Positions 1 to 8,171 of a stretch of DNA of 64,000 nucleotides are shown here, piece by piece. Made by a program: the position numbers and the translations under genes. Positions within the stretch are counted from its first letter, which is position 1. Each line of letters begins with the position of its first letter. Location of the stretch: assembly GCF_013450295.1 (NCBI RefSeq), contig NZ_SKBR01000001.1, positions 500,001 through 564,000 of the forward strand, given 5' to 3'. The notes under the pieces are model-generated. The model was not told where the DNA came from, made no database searches, and was given only the letters and a program-made list of their open reading frames with translations. This DNA is from Streptomyces sp. AJS327 (GTDB taxonomy: Bacteria; Actinomycetota; Actinomycetes; Streptomycetales; Streptomycetaceae).

Positions 1-346
1 CGCAGAGCGCGGCCAGCAGCCCCGCGCCCGTCAGCACCGCCAGGTAGACGCGGATCAGCGTCACCGAACCGGTGAGCGCGGCGGGCGCCACGAGGTAGGA
101 GATGCCGCGTGCCCGGGGGGCGCTGAAGAACGCGGCGGGGGCCTCGCCGTCCACCTGGCTCACGTAGACGATCTCGTCCCAGCCGAGCGGCAGCCCCGGC
201 GTGACCACCAGCAGGAGCTGGACCAGGGTGGAGGCGGCCGCGACGGCGAGCAGCGGCAGCGGCGGGAGGGCGGGGAAAGCCCGGCGTCGCGGCGTCGCGA
301 GGCGCGTGGAGTCGGTGGGCGTGGGGGCGGTGGTGAGGGGGAACAT
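1..346 (-). CDS. GT-C type multi-pass membrane glycosyltransferase, N-terminal fragment (cut by window edge)
   Basis: The reading frame opens at the ATG at 346 and is still open at base 1, so only about 115 residues are visible. A short polar N-terminus rich in Thr and Arg is followed by a first membrane segment (about residues 31-50), then a loop with the motif LGWDEIVY, then further hydrophobic segments. An acidic Asp-Glu pair just after the first membrane helix is the hallmark of dolichyl-phosphate-mannose-dependent (PMT/GT39-like) and related GT-C transferases, which use lipid-linked sugars on the outer membrane face. The family call rests on that motif and topology only. A GT87-like or other polytopic protein cannot be excluded. 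Confidence 0.6.
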   Translation of the reverse strand, partial: MFPLTTAPTPTDSTRLATPRRRAFPALPPLPLLAVAAASTLVQLLLVVTPGLPLGWDEIVYVSQVDGEAPAAFFSAPRARGISYLVAPAALTGSVTLIRVYLAVLTGAGLLAALC

Positions 347-502
347 GACAGAACTGACCCCAGCGTCGGCGCGGTCGGAGAGAGTGCGGGACCTCTTCCA
401 CGCCCGCGCGCCCCCCTACCACCAGCGCGACCTCCGCCACTCGTCCAGCCCGCCGCCCGGTCCACCCCCCGCGCGAGTGGCGCGAGCCGGGATCGCGGAG
501 AC

Positions 503-1093
503 CTACGGTTCGGGCGCTGACGGGGGGAGCGGTGGGTCGGCGCGGACCAGGGCCCGGGCCAGGGCGGTGGTGGCCGCCAGGGTGTCGAGCGCGAGGGGCT
601 GGGTGGCGACGGCGCCCTCGTGCAGCACCAGGAGTCGCGTGGCGAGTTCGTCCGGACGCGGGTGGTCCGCGGCGGTGGCCAGCTCCTCGAACAGGTCCCG
701 CAGCCACAGCTTCTGGCCCGCGGCGACGCGGTGCGCGGGATGGGCGGGGTCCGGGAGTTCGGCCAGCGCGTTGAGGAAGGCGCATCCCCGGGGGTTGGCC
801 GCGCTCCAGCTCCGCAGGGCCTCGAAGGGCGCGGTGACGGCCTCGGCGGGGGTGCCGGTGGTGTCTACGGCGGCCAGGACGGCCGACCGCCAACGCCGGT
901 CCCGCTCCGCGAGGTAGACCTCCACGAGGTGGTCCTTCGACCCGAACTGGTTGTACAGGGTCCGCTTGGTCACCCCGGAGTGCTCGGCGATGAGGTCCAC
1001 GCCGACCGCCGTGATGCCGCGGCCGTAGAACAGCTCCTCGGCGGCCTCGGCGATGCGGCGGCCAGCTGGCGTCAGAGGCCGCGGGTCCGTCAC
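503..1093 (-). CDS. TetR/AcrR-family transcriptional regulator
   Basis: A 196-aa TetR regulator. The N-terminal HTH contains the typical recognition region VTKRTLYNQFGSKD (about residues 40-55), followed by a helical ligand-binding domain. The frame extends upstream to a GTG at 1135, but the GTG at 1093 is preferred because AAGGA lies 7 nt before it, and the upstream extension would overlap the operator-like repeats at 1107-1143. It is divergent from the oxidoreductase gene at 1168 across about 75 bp, so it probably represses that gene and itself. The ligand is unknown; by the usual pattern it would be a substrate of the neighbouring oxidoreductase or an electrophile. Confidence 0.88.
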   Translation of the reverse strand: MTDPRPLTPAGRRIAEAAEELFYGRGITAVGVDLIAEHSGVTKRTLYNQFGSKDHLVEVYLAERDRRWRSAVLAAVDTTGTPAEAVTAPFEALRSWSAANPRGCAFLNALAELPDPAHPAHRVAAGQKLWLRDLFEELATAADHPRPDELATRLLVLHEGAVATQPLALDTLAATTALARALVRADPPLPPSAPEP

Positions 1094-1106
1094 GGGACTG
1101 TCCTTC

Positions 1107-1143
1107 ACTGATCGGTGTACCATGGCGATGTTCACAGATCAGT
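1107..1143. promoter_or_regulatory. Two operator-like palindromes between tetR and the oxidoreductase gene
   Basis: Two copies of ACnGATCnGT lie 27 bp apart: ACTGATCGGT at 1107-1116 and ACAGATCAGT at 1134-1143. Read on the minus strand both extend to TAYACYGATCWGTGAA. The copies sit between the divergent starts, and the right copy is 10 bp before the GAGGAGG ribosome site of the oxidoreductase gene. Paired short palindromes in a divergent TetR promoter are the usual arrangement for autoregulation. Binding is inferred. Confidence 0.6.
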
Positions 1144-1167
1144 ATACCAGCGAGGAGGTAACGGGCG

Positions 1168-2217
1168 ATGGCGGTGGCCGAGGTCATGCGGGCGGTGCGG
1201 ATCACCCGGCACGGAGGGCCGGAGGTCCTGGAGCTGGCGGAGGTCCCGGTGCCCACCCCCGGGGCGGGGGAGGTGCTGGTCCGGGTCGGTGCGGTGGCGC
1301 TGAACAACACCGACGTGTGGACCCGCGAGGGCGCCTACGGACGTCCGGGAGCCCCGGACACCCTCGCGGGCTGGCGGGGGCCGATCGACTTCCCGCGCGT
1401 CCAGGGCGCCGACGTGGCCGGCCGGGTCGCCGCGGTCGGCACGGGTGTGGACGGCTCCCTGCTCGGACGGCGGGTGGTCGTCGACCCGGCGATCTACGAC
1501 GCCGCTGGGCCGGACGCGAACCCCGTGGGCCTGATGGGCAGCGAACGTGACGGCGGCTACGCCGAGTTCGTGACGGCACCGGTGGAGCGGGCGCACGACG
1601 TGACGGAGTCCCCGCTCACCGACGACCAGCTCGCGGCACTGCCGACCGCCTACGGCACGGCGCTGGGCATGATCGAGCGGGGGCGGTTGAGGGCGGGGGA
1701 GACCGCCCTGGTGTCGGGGGCGTCCGGCGGCGTCGGCCTCGCCCTGGTGCAGCTCGCGCGGGCGCGCGGCGCGCGGGTGCTCGCCGTCAGCAGCGGCTGC
1801 AAGGTCGAGCCGGTGCGCGCGGCGGGAGCACACGCGGTCCTCGACCGCGCGGGGGACCTCACCGGTCAACTCCGCGCCGCCGCCCCGGAAGGCGTCGACG
1901 TGGTCCTCGACGTCGTGGCCGGTCCGCTGCTGGGCGAGGGACTGCCGCTGCTGCGCGAGAGCGGCCGGTGGGTGGTCGCCGGGGCGCTGGCCGGATACGA
2001 CGTGTCCTTCGACGTACGCCGTCTCTACCTGCACAACGCCCAGGTGATCGGCTCCTCCATGCACACGCCCGCGCACTTCGGCCTGCTCGTGGACCTCGCC
2101 CGCCGGGCCGGGATCCAGCCCGTCATCGCCGGGGTCTTCCCCCTGGAGCAGGCCGCCCGGGCGCAGCGGGAACTCTCCCGCCGAGCCCACGTGGGAAAGA
2201 TCGTCCTGCGCCCCTGA
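1168..2217 (+). CDS. Zinc-independent MDR-family NAD(P)H:quinone oxidoreductase-like protein
   Basis: A 349-aa medium-chain dehydrogenase/reductase. The N-terminal GroES-like domain (about 1-140) is followed by a Rossmann domain with SGASGGVG at residues 183-190, the NADPH-binding loop. The Cys/His zinc ligands of alcohol dehydrogenases are absent, and the active-site stretch reads ALNNTDVW, as in zeta-crystallin-type quinone or enone reductases. It probably reduces quinones or alpha,beta-unsaturated carbonyls in the cytosol. GAGGAGG 9 nt before ATG 1168 supports this start over the ATG at 1186. The gene is divergent from a TetR regulator that is probably its repressor. Confidence 0.85.
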   Translation: MAVAEVMRAVRITRHGGPEVLELAEVPVPTPGAGEVLVRVGAVALNNTDVWTREGAYGRPGAPDTLAGWRGPIDFPRVQGADVAGRVAAVGTGVDGSLLGRRVVVDPAIYDAAGPDANPVGLMGSERDGGYAEFVTAPVERAHDVTESPLTDDQLAALPTAYGTALGMIERGRLRAGETALVSGASGGVGLALVQLARARGARVLAVSSGCKVEPVRAAGAHAVLDRAGDLTGQLRAAAPEGVDVVLDVVAGPLLGEGLPLLRESGRWVVAGALAGYDVSFDVRRLYLHNAQVIGSSMHTPAHFGLLVDLARRAGIQPVIAGVFPLEQAARAQRELSRRAHVGKIVLRP

Positions 2218-2293
2218 AACGCCCCATCGACGACTGGTCCGGTCCTGCCGGGAACTCGGCTCGACTCCGGTTCGCCCGGCGTGAGTTCCCGGA

Positions 2294-2842
2294 TCACGGG
2301 ACCGTTGGGCGGCTGGGTTTCCACTCGTGGGCGAGGAGGCCGAGCAGCACCTCGTCGAGGAACTCGCCCAGCACCCAGGCCGAGGAGCGCGTGACGCCCT
2401 CGCGGACGAAGCCGTTGCGCTCGGCGGAGCGGATCATCGGGGTGTTGTCCGCCAGTGTCTCGACCTGGAGCCGTCGCAGGCCGCGCACCATGAACCCGTA
2501 GTAGCACAGGGCCGCGACGACGTCGGTGCCGTAACCCTTGCCGCGCGCGGAGGGCAGCAGCCCCAACCCGACGTGGGCGGACCGGTGGTGGGTGTCGATG
2601 CCCCACAGCGTCGCGGCGCCGATGAGGGTACCGCCGTCCAGCTCCACCACGGAGAAGGGGACGATCCCCTCCTGCGTGTCCTCCACGACGAGACGCGGGT
2701 CCTTCGACTCCGGAGTCAGCGGCCGCCATGGTTGGCCCTCCGCCCGCGCGGAGTTGACGACGTCGTCGTACAGCTCGGTCCGAAGGACCGGGATGTCCTC
2801 CGCGTGACGGGCCCGCAGCCCGACCTTCTCGCCCTTCAGCAT
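2294..2842 (-). CDS. GNAT-family N-acetyltransferase (RimJ/RimL-like)
   Basis: A 182-aa protein of the RimJ/RimL branch of the GNAT superfamily. The N-terminus (LRARHAEDIPVLRTEL) matches the first strand and helix of the fold. The acetyl-CoA loop is seen as ARGKGYGTD around residues 99-107, followed by the aromatic YYGF segment and the typical ADNTPMIRSAERNGF block near residue 145. Members acetylate ribosomal protein N-termini, amino acids or small molecules; the acceptor cannot be read here. AGGAA lies just before ATG 2842. It is convergent with the oxidoreductase gene and looks monocistronic. Confidence 0.85.
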   Translation of the reverse strand: MLKGEKVGLRARHAEDIPVLRTELYDDVVNSARAEGQPWRPLTPESKDPRLVVEDTQEGIVPFSVVELDGGTLIGAATLWGIDTHHRSAHVGLGLLPSARGKGYGTDVVAALCYYGFMVRGLRRLQVETLADNTPMIRSAERNGFVREGVTRSSAWVLGEFLDEVLLGLLAHEWKPSRPTVP

Positions 2843-3044
2843 GCGGGATTCCTATCCGGCCCGGCCGGTGGTCGGCAAACGGATATCCGTGCGGGGGCGG
2901 TTGGGGACGTGGTCGCGGACGGCCCGGTCGGGCGGGGCGCCGTTCTCGCGCGGCGTGTTGGGTGACGGGGCGCCAACGGTCGGGCGAGGGCGGGGCGATG
3001 GGCCCGGGCGAGGTGAACGGCCCGGGCCCGTGGGGCCGCTGGCC

Positions 3045-3419
3045 TCAGTGGAGGCAGAGGCAGAAGGGGTGGCCCGCGGGGTCGGCGTAGACCCGCCAGT
3101 TGACGCCCTCGTGCAGCTGGTCGGTCCGCTCCAGCAGGGTCGCGCCGAGGGAGAGGACCCGCTTCTCCTCCGCTTCGAGGTCGTCCACGTCGAAGTCCAG
3201 GTGCACCTGCTGGGGGTGCTCCTGGCCGGGCCACTCGGGCTGCTGGTAGTCGTCCACCCGCTGGAAGGCCAGCGGGGTTCCCTCGAACCCGCGCACCTCG
3301 ACCCAGTCGGGGTCCTCGGGGTTCGGGACCACCCGGCCGCCGAGCAGCTCCGCGTAGAACGCGGCGAGCCGTACCGGGTCCGCGCAGTCCACGGCGACCG
3401 CCTGTAGTTTCCGAATCAC
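3045..3419 (-). CDS. VOC-superfamily (glyoxalase/bleomycin-resistance-like) protein
   Basis: A 124-aa protein with a beta-alpha-beta-beta-beta VOC fold signature: IRKLQAVAVDCADP at the start, AAFYAELLGG, the HLDFDVDD strand carrying a metal-ligand-type His/Asp pair, and the closing DPAGHPFCLCLH. VOC proteins are metal-dependent lyases, isomerases, dioxygenases or drug-sequestering proteins, and the substrate is not predictable. The frame reaches back to 3500, but the GTG at 3419 is chosen because GGAGGGG precedes it by 8 nt and the length then fits the family. It stands alone between the acetyltransferase and antiporter genes. Confidence 0.82.
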   Translation of the reverse strand: MIRKLQAVAVDCADPVRLAAFYAELLGGRVVPNPEDPDWVEVRGFEGTPLAFQRVDDYQQPEWPGQEHPQQVHLDFDVDDLEAEEKRVLSLGATLLERTDQLHEGVNWRVYADPAGHPFCLCLH

Positions 3420-3559
3420 GTCCAACACCCCTCCCTCGGGGGCCGCTTGCCGGACGCCCCGGGTACGGGAGGGGTCGTACCCCGTCACCGGGGCGGGCAT
3501 GCCCGGCGGCGGGTCGGCCGCCGTCGGGCGTCCCGGCGGAGGGGCGTGGACGGGGCTGG

Positions 3560-4879
3560 TCAGCGGGGGTTGCCGGGGGAGTCCAGGGACTGCGCGTCGG
3601 ACGGGCCGCCGGGCTGTGCCTCGGTGGGAGCGTCCGGCTGGGTGCCCTCGGCGGGCTCGGCCAACCGCTCGGCGGGGCCCGGGAGTTCGGTGGCGGGGGC
3701 CGGGATGCCGGTGGCCGCCGCGCGGGCGCGGCGCGCGGCCAGGTTGCGGGCGACCGGCTCGGTCCAGCGGGCGGTGAGCGGGCCGAGGATGACCATGATC
3801 AGGACGTAGGCGGTGGCGATCGGGCCGATCCGTGACTCCACCCCGACGGCGAGCCCGGCGATCACGATGGAGAACTCACCCCGGGCGACCAGGGTCCCCC
3901 CGGCACGCCAGCGGCCCGCGCTGCGGATACCCGCGCGGCGGGCCGCGTACCAGCCGGTGGCGATCTTGGTGAGCGCCGTCACCACGGCGAGGATCAGCGC
4001 GGGGACGATCACCGGCGGGATGGCGGACGGGTCGGTGTTCAGCCCGAAGAAGACGAAGAAGACCGCGGCGAACAGGTCCCGCAGCGGCGCCAGCAGGTTG
4101 TGCGCGCCCTCCGCGACCTCACCGGAGAGCGCGATCCCCACCAGGAACGCGCCCACGGCGGCGGACACCTGGAGCTCCTGCGCGACCCCGGCGACCAGGA
4201 CGGTCAGCCCGAGCACGACCAGCAGCAGCATCTCCGGGTTGTCGGAGGAGACGGCCCGGCTGATCAGCCGCCCGTGCCGCAGCGCCAGGTACAGCACGGC
4301 ACCGACGGTGCCCAGCGAGATCAGCAGGGTCAGCGAGCCCCCGGCGAGGCTCAGCCCGGCCAGCAGGGCGGTGAGCAGCGGCAGGTAGAGCGCCATCGCC
4401 AGGTCCTCGATGACGAGGACGCCGAGGATCACCGGGGTCTCCCGGTTGCCGAGCCGGCCGAGGTCCCCGAGCACCTTCGCGATGACTCCGGAGGACGAGA
4501 TCCAGGTGACCCCGGCCAGCGCGACGGCGGCCACCGGACCCCAGCCCATCAACAGCGCGGCCACGGCTCCGGGGAGGCCGTTGAGGACCAGGTCCACGAG
4601 CCCGGACGGGTACTGCGTCTTGAGGTTGGTGACCAACTCCGAGGCGCTGTACTCCAGTCCGAGCAGCAGAAGCAGCAGGATGACACCGATTTCCGCACCG
4701 GTGGCGACGAACTCCTCGCTGGCGTTCAGCGGGAGGACCCCGCCATGTCCGAAGGCGAGCCCCGCCAGCAGGTACAGGGGGATGGCGGAGAAGCCGATCC
4801 GTCCGGCGAGGCGGCCCAGGATGCCCAGCGCGAGGATGATGGCCCCGAGTTCGATGAGCAGTGCGGTGGTGTCGTGCAC
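3560..4879 (-). CDS. CPA2-family cation:proton antiporter (KhtU-like K+/H+ antiporter)
   Basis: A 439-aa polytopic membrane protein of the monovalent cation:proton antiporter-2 family, with about 12 hydrophobic segments between residues 5 and 375 and a Pro/Ala/Glu-rich cytoplasmic tail. Conserved family segments include AGLAFG, GVILLLLLLGLEYS, VTWISSSGVIAKVLGDLGR (the helix-break region) and VARGEFSIVIAGL. Together with the KhtT-like gene just upstream, it matches the Bacillus KhtTU pair, which exports K+ under control of a TrkA-C subunit. Translation starts at a GTG 2 nt after the upstream gene's stop, and that gene's last codons supply GGAGGA as ribosome site, so the two are translationally coupled. 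It lacks a fused RCK domain, consistent with a separate regulator. Confidence 0.88.
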   Translation of the reverse strand: MHDTTALLIELGAIILALGILGRLAGRIGFSAIPLYLLAGLAFGHGGVLPLNASEEFVATGAEIGVILLLLLLGLEYSASELVTNLKTQYPSGLVDLVLNGLPGAVAALLMGWGPVAAVALAGVTWISSSGVIAKVLGDLGRLGNRETPVILGVLVIEDLAMALYLPLLTALLAGLSLAGGSLTLLISLGTVGAVLYLALRHGRLISRAVSSDNPEMLLLVVLGLTVLVAGVAQELQVSAAVGAFLVGIALSGEVAEGAHNLLAPLRDLFAAVFFVFFGLNTDPSAIPPVIVPALILAVVTALTKIATGWYAARRAGIRSAGRWRAGGTLVARGEFSIVIAGLAVGVESRIGPIATAYVLIMVILGPLTARWTEPVARNLAARRARAAATGIPAPATELPGPAERLAEPAEGTQPDAPTEAQPGGPSDAQSLDSPGNPR

Positions 4880-4883
4880 AGCG

Positions 4884-5369
4884 TTATCCTCCGGTGATCA
4901 GTTCCGCGACGGCGTCCACGCCCTCCCTGGTGCCGACCACGACGAGGGTGTCGCCGATGCCGAACCGGAAGTCGGGCGTGGGAGAGGGAATGGCGCCCGT
5001 ACGGCGCAGCACGGCGACGATGGAGGCGCCGGTGCGGGTACGGGCCTGGGTGGCCCCGAGCGTCCGCCCCGCGAAGGGCGAGCGCTTGGTGACCGGGATG
5101 TGCTCCGTGACCAGGTCGATCTCGGTGTGCTGGTGGAGATGGGCGACCGGGTCCGGGATGAGCAGCTTGGACAGCGCCGTCGACTCGTACGGCGTGAGCC
5201 GCACGGCGTCCTTGCAGCTGTCGTCGTCCTTCGGGTCGTGGAAGGACAGCACGCGGCGACCGTCCTGGCAGACCACGATCGAAAGGTGCTGCCCGGTCTC
5301 GGTGTTGAGGTCGTAGCGGGTGCCGACTCCGGGAAGCCGGGTCGTGCGCACGTGAGCGGTGGGCTCCAT
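4884..5369 (-). CDS. TrkA-C domain regulator of the cation antiporter (KhtT-like)
   Basis: A 161-aa soluble protein. The N-terminal domain (residues 1-70, starting TTRLPGVGTRYDL) is of the KhtT type, and the C-terminal RCK_C/TrkA-C domain (about 85-161) ends with FRFGIGDTLVVVGTREGV, the usual closing hairpin of that fold. In KhtT this domain binds nucleotides such as c-di-AMP and gates KhtU; the same role is inferred here. ATG 5369 has GGAG about 8 nt upstream and is preferred over the ATG at 5411. The stop codon lies inside the ribosome site region of the antiporter gene, giving tight coupling. Confidence 0.85.
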   Translation of the reverse strand: MEPTAHVRTTRLPGVGTRYDLNTETGQHLSIVVCQDGRRVLSFHDPKDDDSCKDAVRLTPYESTALSKLLIPDPVAHLHQHTEIDLVTEHIPVTKRSPFAGRTLGATQARTRTGASIVAVLRRTGAIPSPTPDFRFGIGDTLVVVGTREGVDAVAELITGG

Positions 5370-6119
5370 CGAAGGCTCCAGGTGAGCGTGCGGGAACCGT
5401 GCGGGACGCACGGTCGCTGTGCCGGAGGACGGCGCGGGGCCGGTGCCACCGGAGGCCGTACCGGAGAGGGATTGTGCACCATGCCCGGCACCGGGTGAGG
5501 GTGTGCCGCCTCAGCCCGCGTACCGGGTACCGCTCAGTGCCGACCCACTCCGGGTCAACCGGCCGCGCACAGCGGCACCTTGGGCTCCGGGGACCGGTGC
5601 CGTCCGCCGCCGTCGACGCTCAGCGCCCGCCGCGCGGGGGGCGGTTCGGGAGGCTGGTGGCGCGGGAAGCGCCCGGTCCGCGCGGGATGGAACGCCCGGG
5701 CCGACGCGCGGGAGTCGGGGGAGTCGACGGCGGGACGCCGCGCGGCTCGCACCGCGCCGTGCTTTCCCGTCACCGTCTGCGCTCCGTCTCGTTCGGCGGT
5801 GGAACCTGGGGGACCGGGCGGAGGGCGCTCCGCCCGTAGCGGTCACGCACACCCGGCGATTGAGCACCTCGCCGCTCATCGGCGGGGCGTGGTCCCGGGC
5901 GAGGCATCGTAGCGCAGAACACACGGGACTATTGGCCGTCTTCGCGTCATAGCGGACGAACTGACCGTGAGGGCGGTGGTGTTGAGCACGGCCACCTGTC
6001 GTCTGTCGGCGGTGCTCCGCGCTGGTTCCGGCCCGGTCCGCCGGGTGCTTCCGGGGTGGTTCCCGCGTCGCTGCGGAAGCTGGTACGCGCTCCGCGGATG
6101 AACGCCCCGCCCGGGAGGG
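5370..6119. other. Intergenic region without a recognisable gene
   Basis: About 750 bases between the start of the KhtT-like gene and the end of the DUF3040 gene. Open frames here show Arg/Pro/Ala-rich translations typical of GC-rich noncoding DNA, with no start, ribosome site and codon pattern that agree. The stretch 5905-5990 is less GC-rich (gggactattggccgtc and following). It could hold the promoter of the leftward khtT-khtU pair or of a small RNA, but no specific element is recognised. Confidence 0.4.
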
Positions 6120-6410
6120 TCAGGCGCGGTCCTGCCGGTCGCGGTAGCGGGTGCGGATGCGCGAGGGGTCCAGCAGGTGGGCGGCGGCACCGACGGCGAC
6201 GAGCCCTCCGGTCAGCAGCAGGCCGTCGCCCAGGAGCGCGCCGGAGAGGAAGGCCAGCACGCCGAAGGCGAGGGTCAGCCAGCCCGGGTTGTTGCGGTAC
6301 TCGCGGGGGCGGCGCGGGCGCCCGCTCCGCATGGCCCGGGTGAACTCGGGGTCGGAGCGGCGCAGCTCCTCGGCCAGCGCCTCCAGTGGTTCCTCGTCCC
6401 GGCGTGCCAT
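6120..6410 (-). CDS. DUF3040-family small membrane protein
   Basis: A 96-aa protein. The N-terminus (ARRDEEPLEALAEELRRSDPEF) is the amphipathic start typical of actinobacterial DUF3040 proteins, followed by a basic stretch and two closely spaced membrane helices (about residues 44-62 and 64-80), then a basic C-terminus. Function is unknown; members are abundant single genes in Streptomyces. ATG 6410 has AAGGGGAGG directly upstream, so the longer frame to 6566 is rejected as a start. Confidence 0.8.
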   Translation of the reverse strand: MARRDEEPLEALAEELRRSDPEFTRAMRSGRPRRPREYRNNPGWLTLAFGVLAFLSGALLGDGLLLTGGLVAVGAAAHLLDPSRIRTRYRDRQDRA

Positions 6411-7279
6411 GGCCTCCCCTTCCGGCCCTTCCGGTTCCGGTGCGGCGGCGTCACCGGGCCGGTGTCGCCGGGGGCTCGGGCGGGGCACCGCCCGTTCCTC
6501 GGCTCGTGGCGGATCGTCCGCCACGGTCGAGCGAGGCGCCGTAACGCAGCCGTACACAGTGGACATTTATGGGCGTAACGGGTTACGGGGTGGTTCGCCG
6601 TGCGCGGGGCGCCCGTGGTGTGCGTACCGACCGGCCCCGGTGGACCGGGACTCCGTGCCCCGGCTGGCCGCGCCGGACGCCGCTGGTGGCCGTCGTGCGC
6701 GGCTGGTGCCCTGGCGGGTGGTCCCGGCGCCCCGCTCGGCTCACGTGCCCTGGGAGGTGACCCGCGTGCCCGCCTCAGACTCGCGCCGCCTCCCGTCCGG
6801 CGCCATCGGGTCCAGCACCCATTCCCGGAGGGCGTGAACATGCAGAGGGGTGGTCCCCTCGGGGGGCGGTGGTCCTCTCGGGTCCGCTCGGAAACCTCTC
6901 GGGTGGCGGCGGCTCGTGGGTCCCGGTTCGGGCGGCGTGTGGTCCGGGGTGAAGTGCGGGCGTGTGCGGGGGAGATGGGGGCGCGTCGCCTCCGAGGCGG
7001 CGGAGATATCGGACTATTGGGGGTGTTCAGCGGGAAACCACCCGCTGTTCCACTGTCGATCTGTGACGCTTCTCTCCGAGTTCTGCGTCACACCCGCTCT
7101 GTCCTATTCGCGGCTAACTTTCTCACCTGCGTCAATGGCGATGACTGTTGTCAAGTGGGCCGATGATCTCGGCAGGTGGACTTTTGATGCATCCAGACGG
7201 GTGTGCTTAGTGTCGCTCCGCTCGACCCGTTCGCCGGTTTCAGACGGCGGACAGCCGCAACCGTAAGGAATGAAAGAGC
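6411..7279. other. Long intergenic region upstream of the Rpf gene
   Basis: About 870 bases. The left two thirds are GC-rich with no supported gene. From about 7005 to 7279 the composition drops and becomes rich in TTT and CTA words, as expected for a promoter and long 5' leader of the muralytic gene at 7280. The leader carries two successive hairpins, annotated separately. A ribosome site (AAGGAATGA) lies just before ATG 7280. Confidence 0.5.
7028..7092 (+). promoter_or_regulatory. Two tandem hairpins in the 5' leader of the rpf gene
   Basis: Hairpin 1 is CAGCGGG (7028-7034), loop AAACCA, CCCGCTG (7041-7047), a perfect 7-bp stem. Hairpin 2 is TGTGACGC (7062-7069), a 15-nt loop, GCGTCACA (7085-7092), a perfect 8-bp stem. 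They lie 190-250 nt before the rpf start. Streptomyces rpf genes are known for complex control, including a c-di-AMP riboswitch in some. I could not match these hairpins to that riboswitch consensus. They may instead be a protein operator or an unclassified RNA element. Confidence 0.45.
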
Positions 7280-7966
7280 ATGCGATTCTCCGGTAAGGGC
7301 CGTCACCGTCGCCCGTCCATCGCCACCCGCGCCGTCGCCGTGACCGGCGTCGCCGGTGCCGCCGTCGCCCTCCCGCTGATGACGGCGGGCAGCGCCCAGG
7401 CCGCCTCGGTCGAGACCTGGGAGAAGGTGGCCCAGTGCGAGTCCACCGGCAACTGGTCGATCAACACCGGTAACGGCTACTACGGCGGCCTCCAGTTCTC
7501 CAGCTCCAGCTGGGCGGCGGCGGGCGGCACCCAGTACGCGCCCAACGCGCACCAGGCGACCAAGGCGCAGCAGATAGCCACCGCCGAGCGGCTGCTGGCC
7601 ATCCAGGGCCCGGGTGCGTGGGCCTGCGCGAGCGCCGGTGGCCTGACCGCCGGTGGCCCGGCCGCCAACGTGAACCCGGACGGTGCCTCGGCCGAGCGCG
7701 CCCAGCCGCAGGAGCGCTCCAACCGGCAGGCGCAGCCCAAACCGCAGCAGACCCAGCCGCAGCAGGCCCAGCCGCAGAAGTCGCAGCCGAAGCCGGCGCA
7801 GCCGAAGGCCGGTAAGGGCAACCACGTGGTGAAGTCCGGCGAGACGCTGTCCAAGATCGCCGACGCCAAGGGCACCACCTGGAAGAAGATCTACCAGGAC
7901 AACAAGTCCACCGTCGGTGGCGACCCCAACCTGATCTTCCCGGGGCAGAAGCTCCAGGTGCGCTGA
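7280..7966 (+). CDS. Secreted resuscitation-promoting factor (Rpf) with C-terminal LysM domain
   Basis: A 228-aa secreted cell-wall lytic enzyme. A signal peptide with twin basic N-region ends around AQA (residues 39-41). The Rpf domain (about 43-118) contains [13 protein letters not shown], with the catalytic Glu in CES at residue 54, and the [12 protein letters not shown] block. A Gln/Pro/Lys-rich linker (about 135-178) leads to a LysM domain (about 181-228; [12 protein letters not shown] and [11 protein letters not shown]) that binds peptidoglycan. Rpf proteins cleave the glycan strand and promote spore germination or resuscitation. The gene has a long structured leader and is followed by a strong terminator. 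Confidence 0.93.
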   Translation: MRFSGKGRHRRPSIATRAVAVTGVAGAAVALPLMTAGSAQAASVETWEKVAQCESTGNWSINTGNGYYGGLQFSSSSWAAAGGTQYAPNAHQATKAQQIATAERLLAIQGPGAWACASAGGLTAGGPAANVNPDGASAERAQPQERSNRQAQPKPQQTQPQQAQPQKSQPKPAQPKAGKGNHVVKSGETLSKIADAKGTTWKKIYQDNKSTVGGDPNLIFPGQKLQVR

Positions 7967-8007
7967 GCGCCCTGACGCCCGGGGCCACGGCCCCACCCCC
8001 GAGACCG

Positions 8008-8055
8008 CCATGGTCCGTGCCTCTTCCCCCCGAGGGCACGGGCCATGGCTCTTTT
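8008..8055 (+). terminator. Rho-independent terminator after rpf
   Basis: The arm CCATGGTCCGTGCCTC (8008-8023) pairs with GAGGGCACGGGCCATGG (8032-8048) with one bulge, around a C-rich loop. It is followed by CTCTTTT. It lies 41 bases after the rpf stop and before the convergent VWA gene. Confidence 0.75.
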
Positions 8056-8171
8056 CCCGGGGGATACGTGCGGGGTGCGTGCGAGGCGGGTGCGAGGCGT
8101 CGGCTTCGGGCGGGTCCGCGGGAGGTGTGGGTGGTGCGCGGGCCGGGCCGGGGTGGTCGGCCCGGCCCGGG

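Noticed and set aside
7062..7092. Crp site TGTGA...TCACA before rpf
   Set aside because: The half-sites are separated by 21 bases instead of the 6 required for a Crp dimer.
7005..7279. ydaO-type c-di-AMP riboswitch before rpf
   Set aside because: Only a GCTAAC word and generic hairpins are visible; the conserved GGGGAGCC and TTTGGGGTGAAT-type blocks were not found, so I annotate hairpins only.
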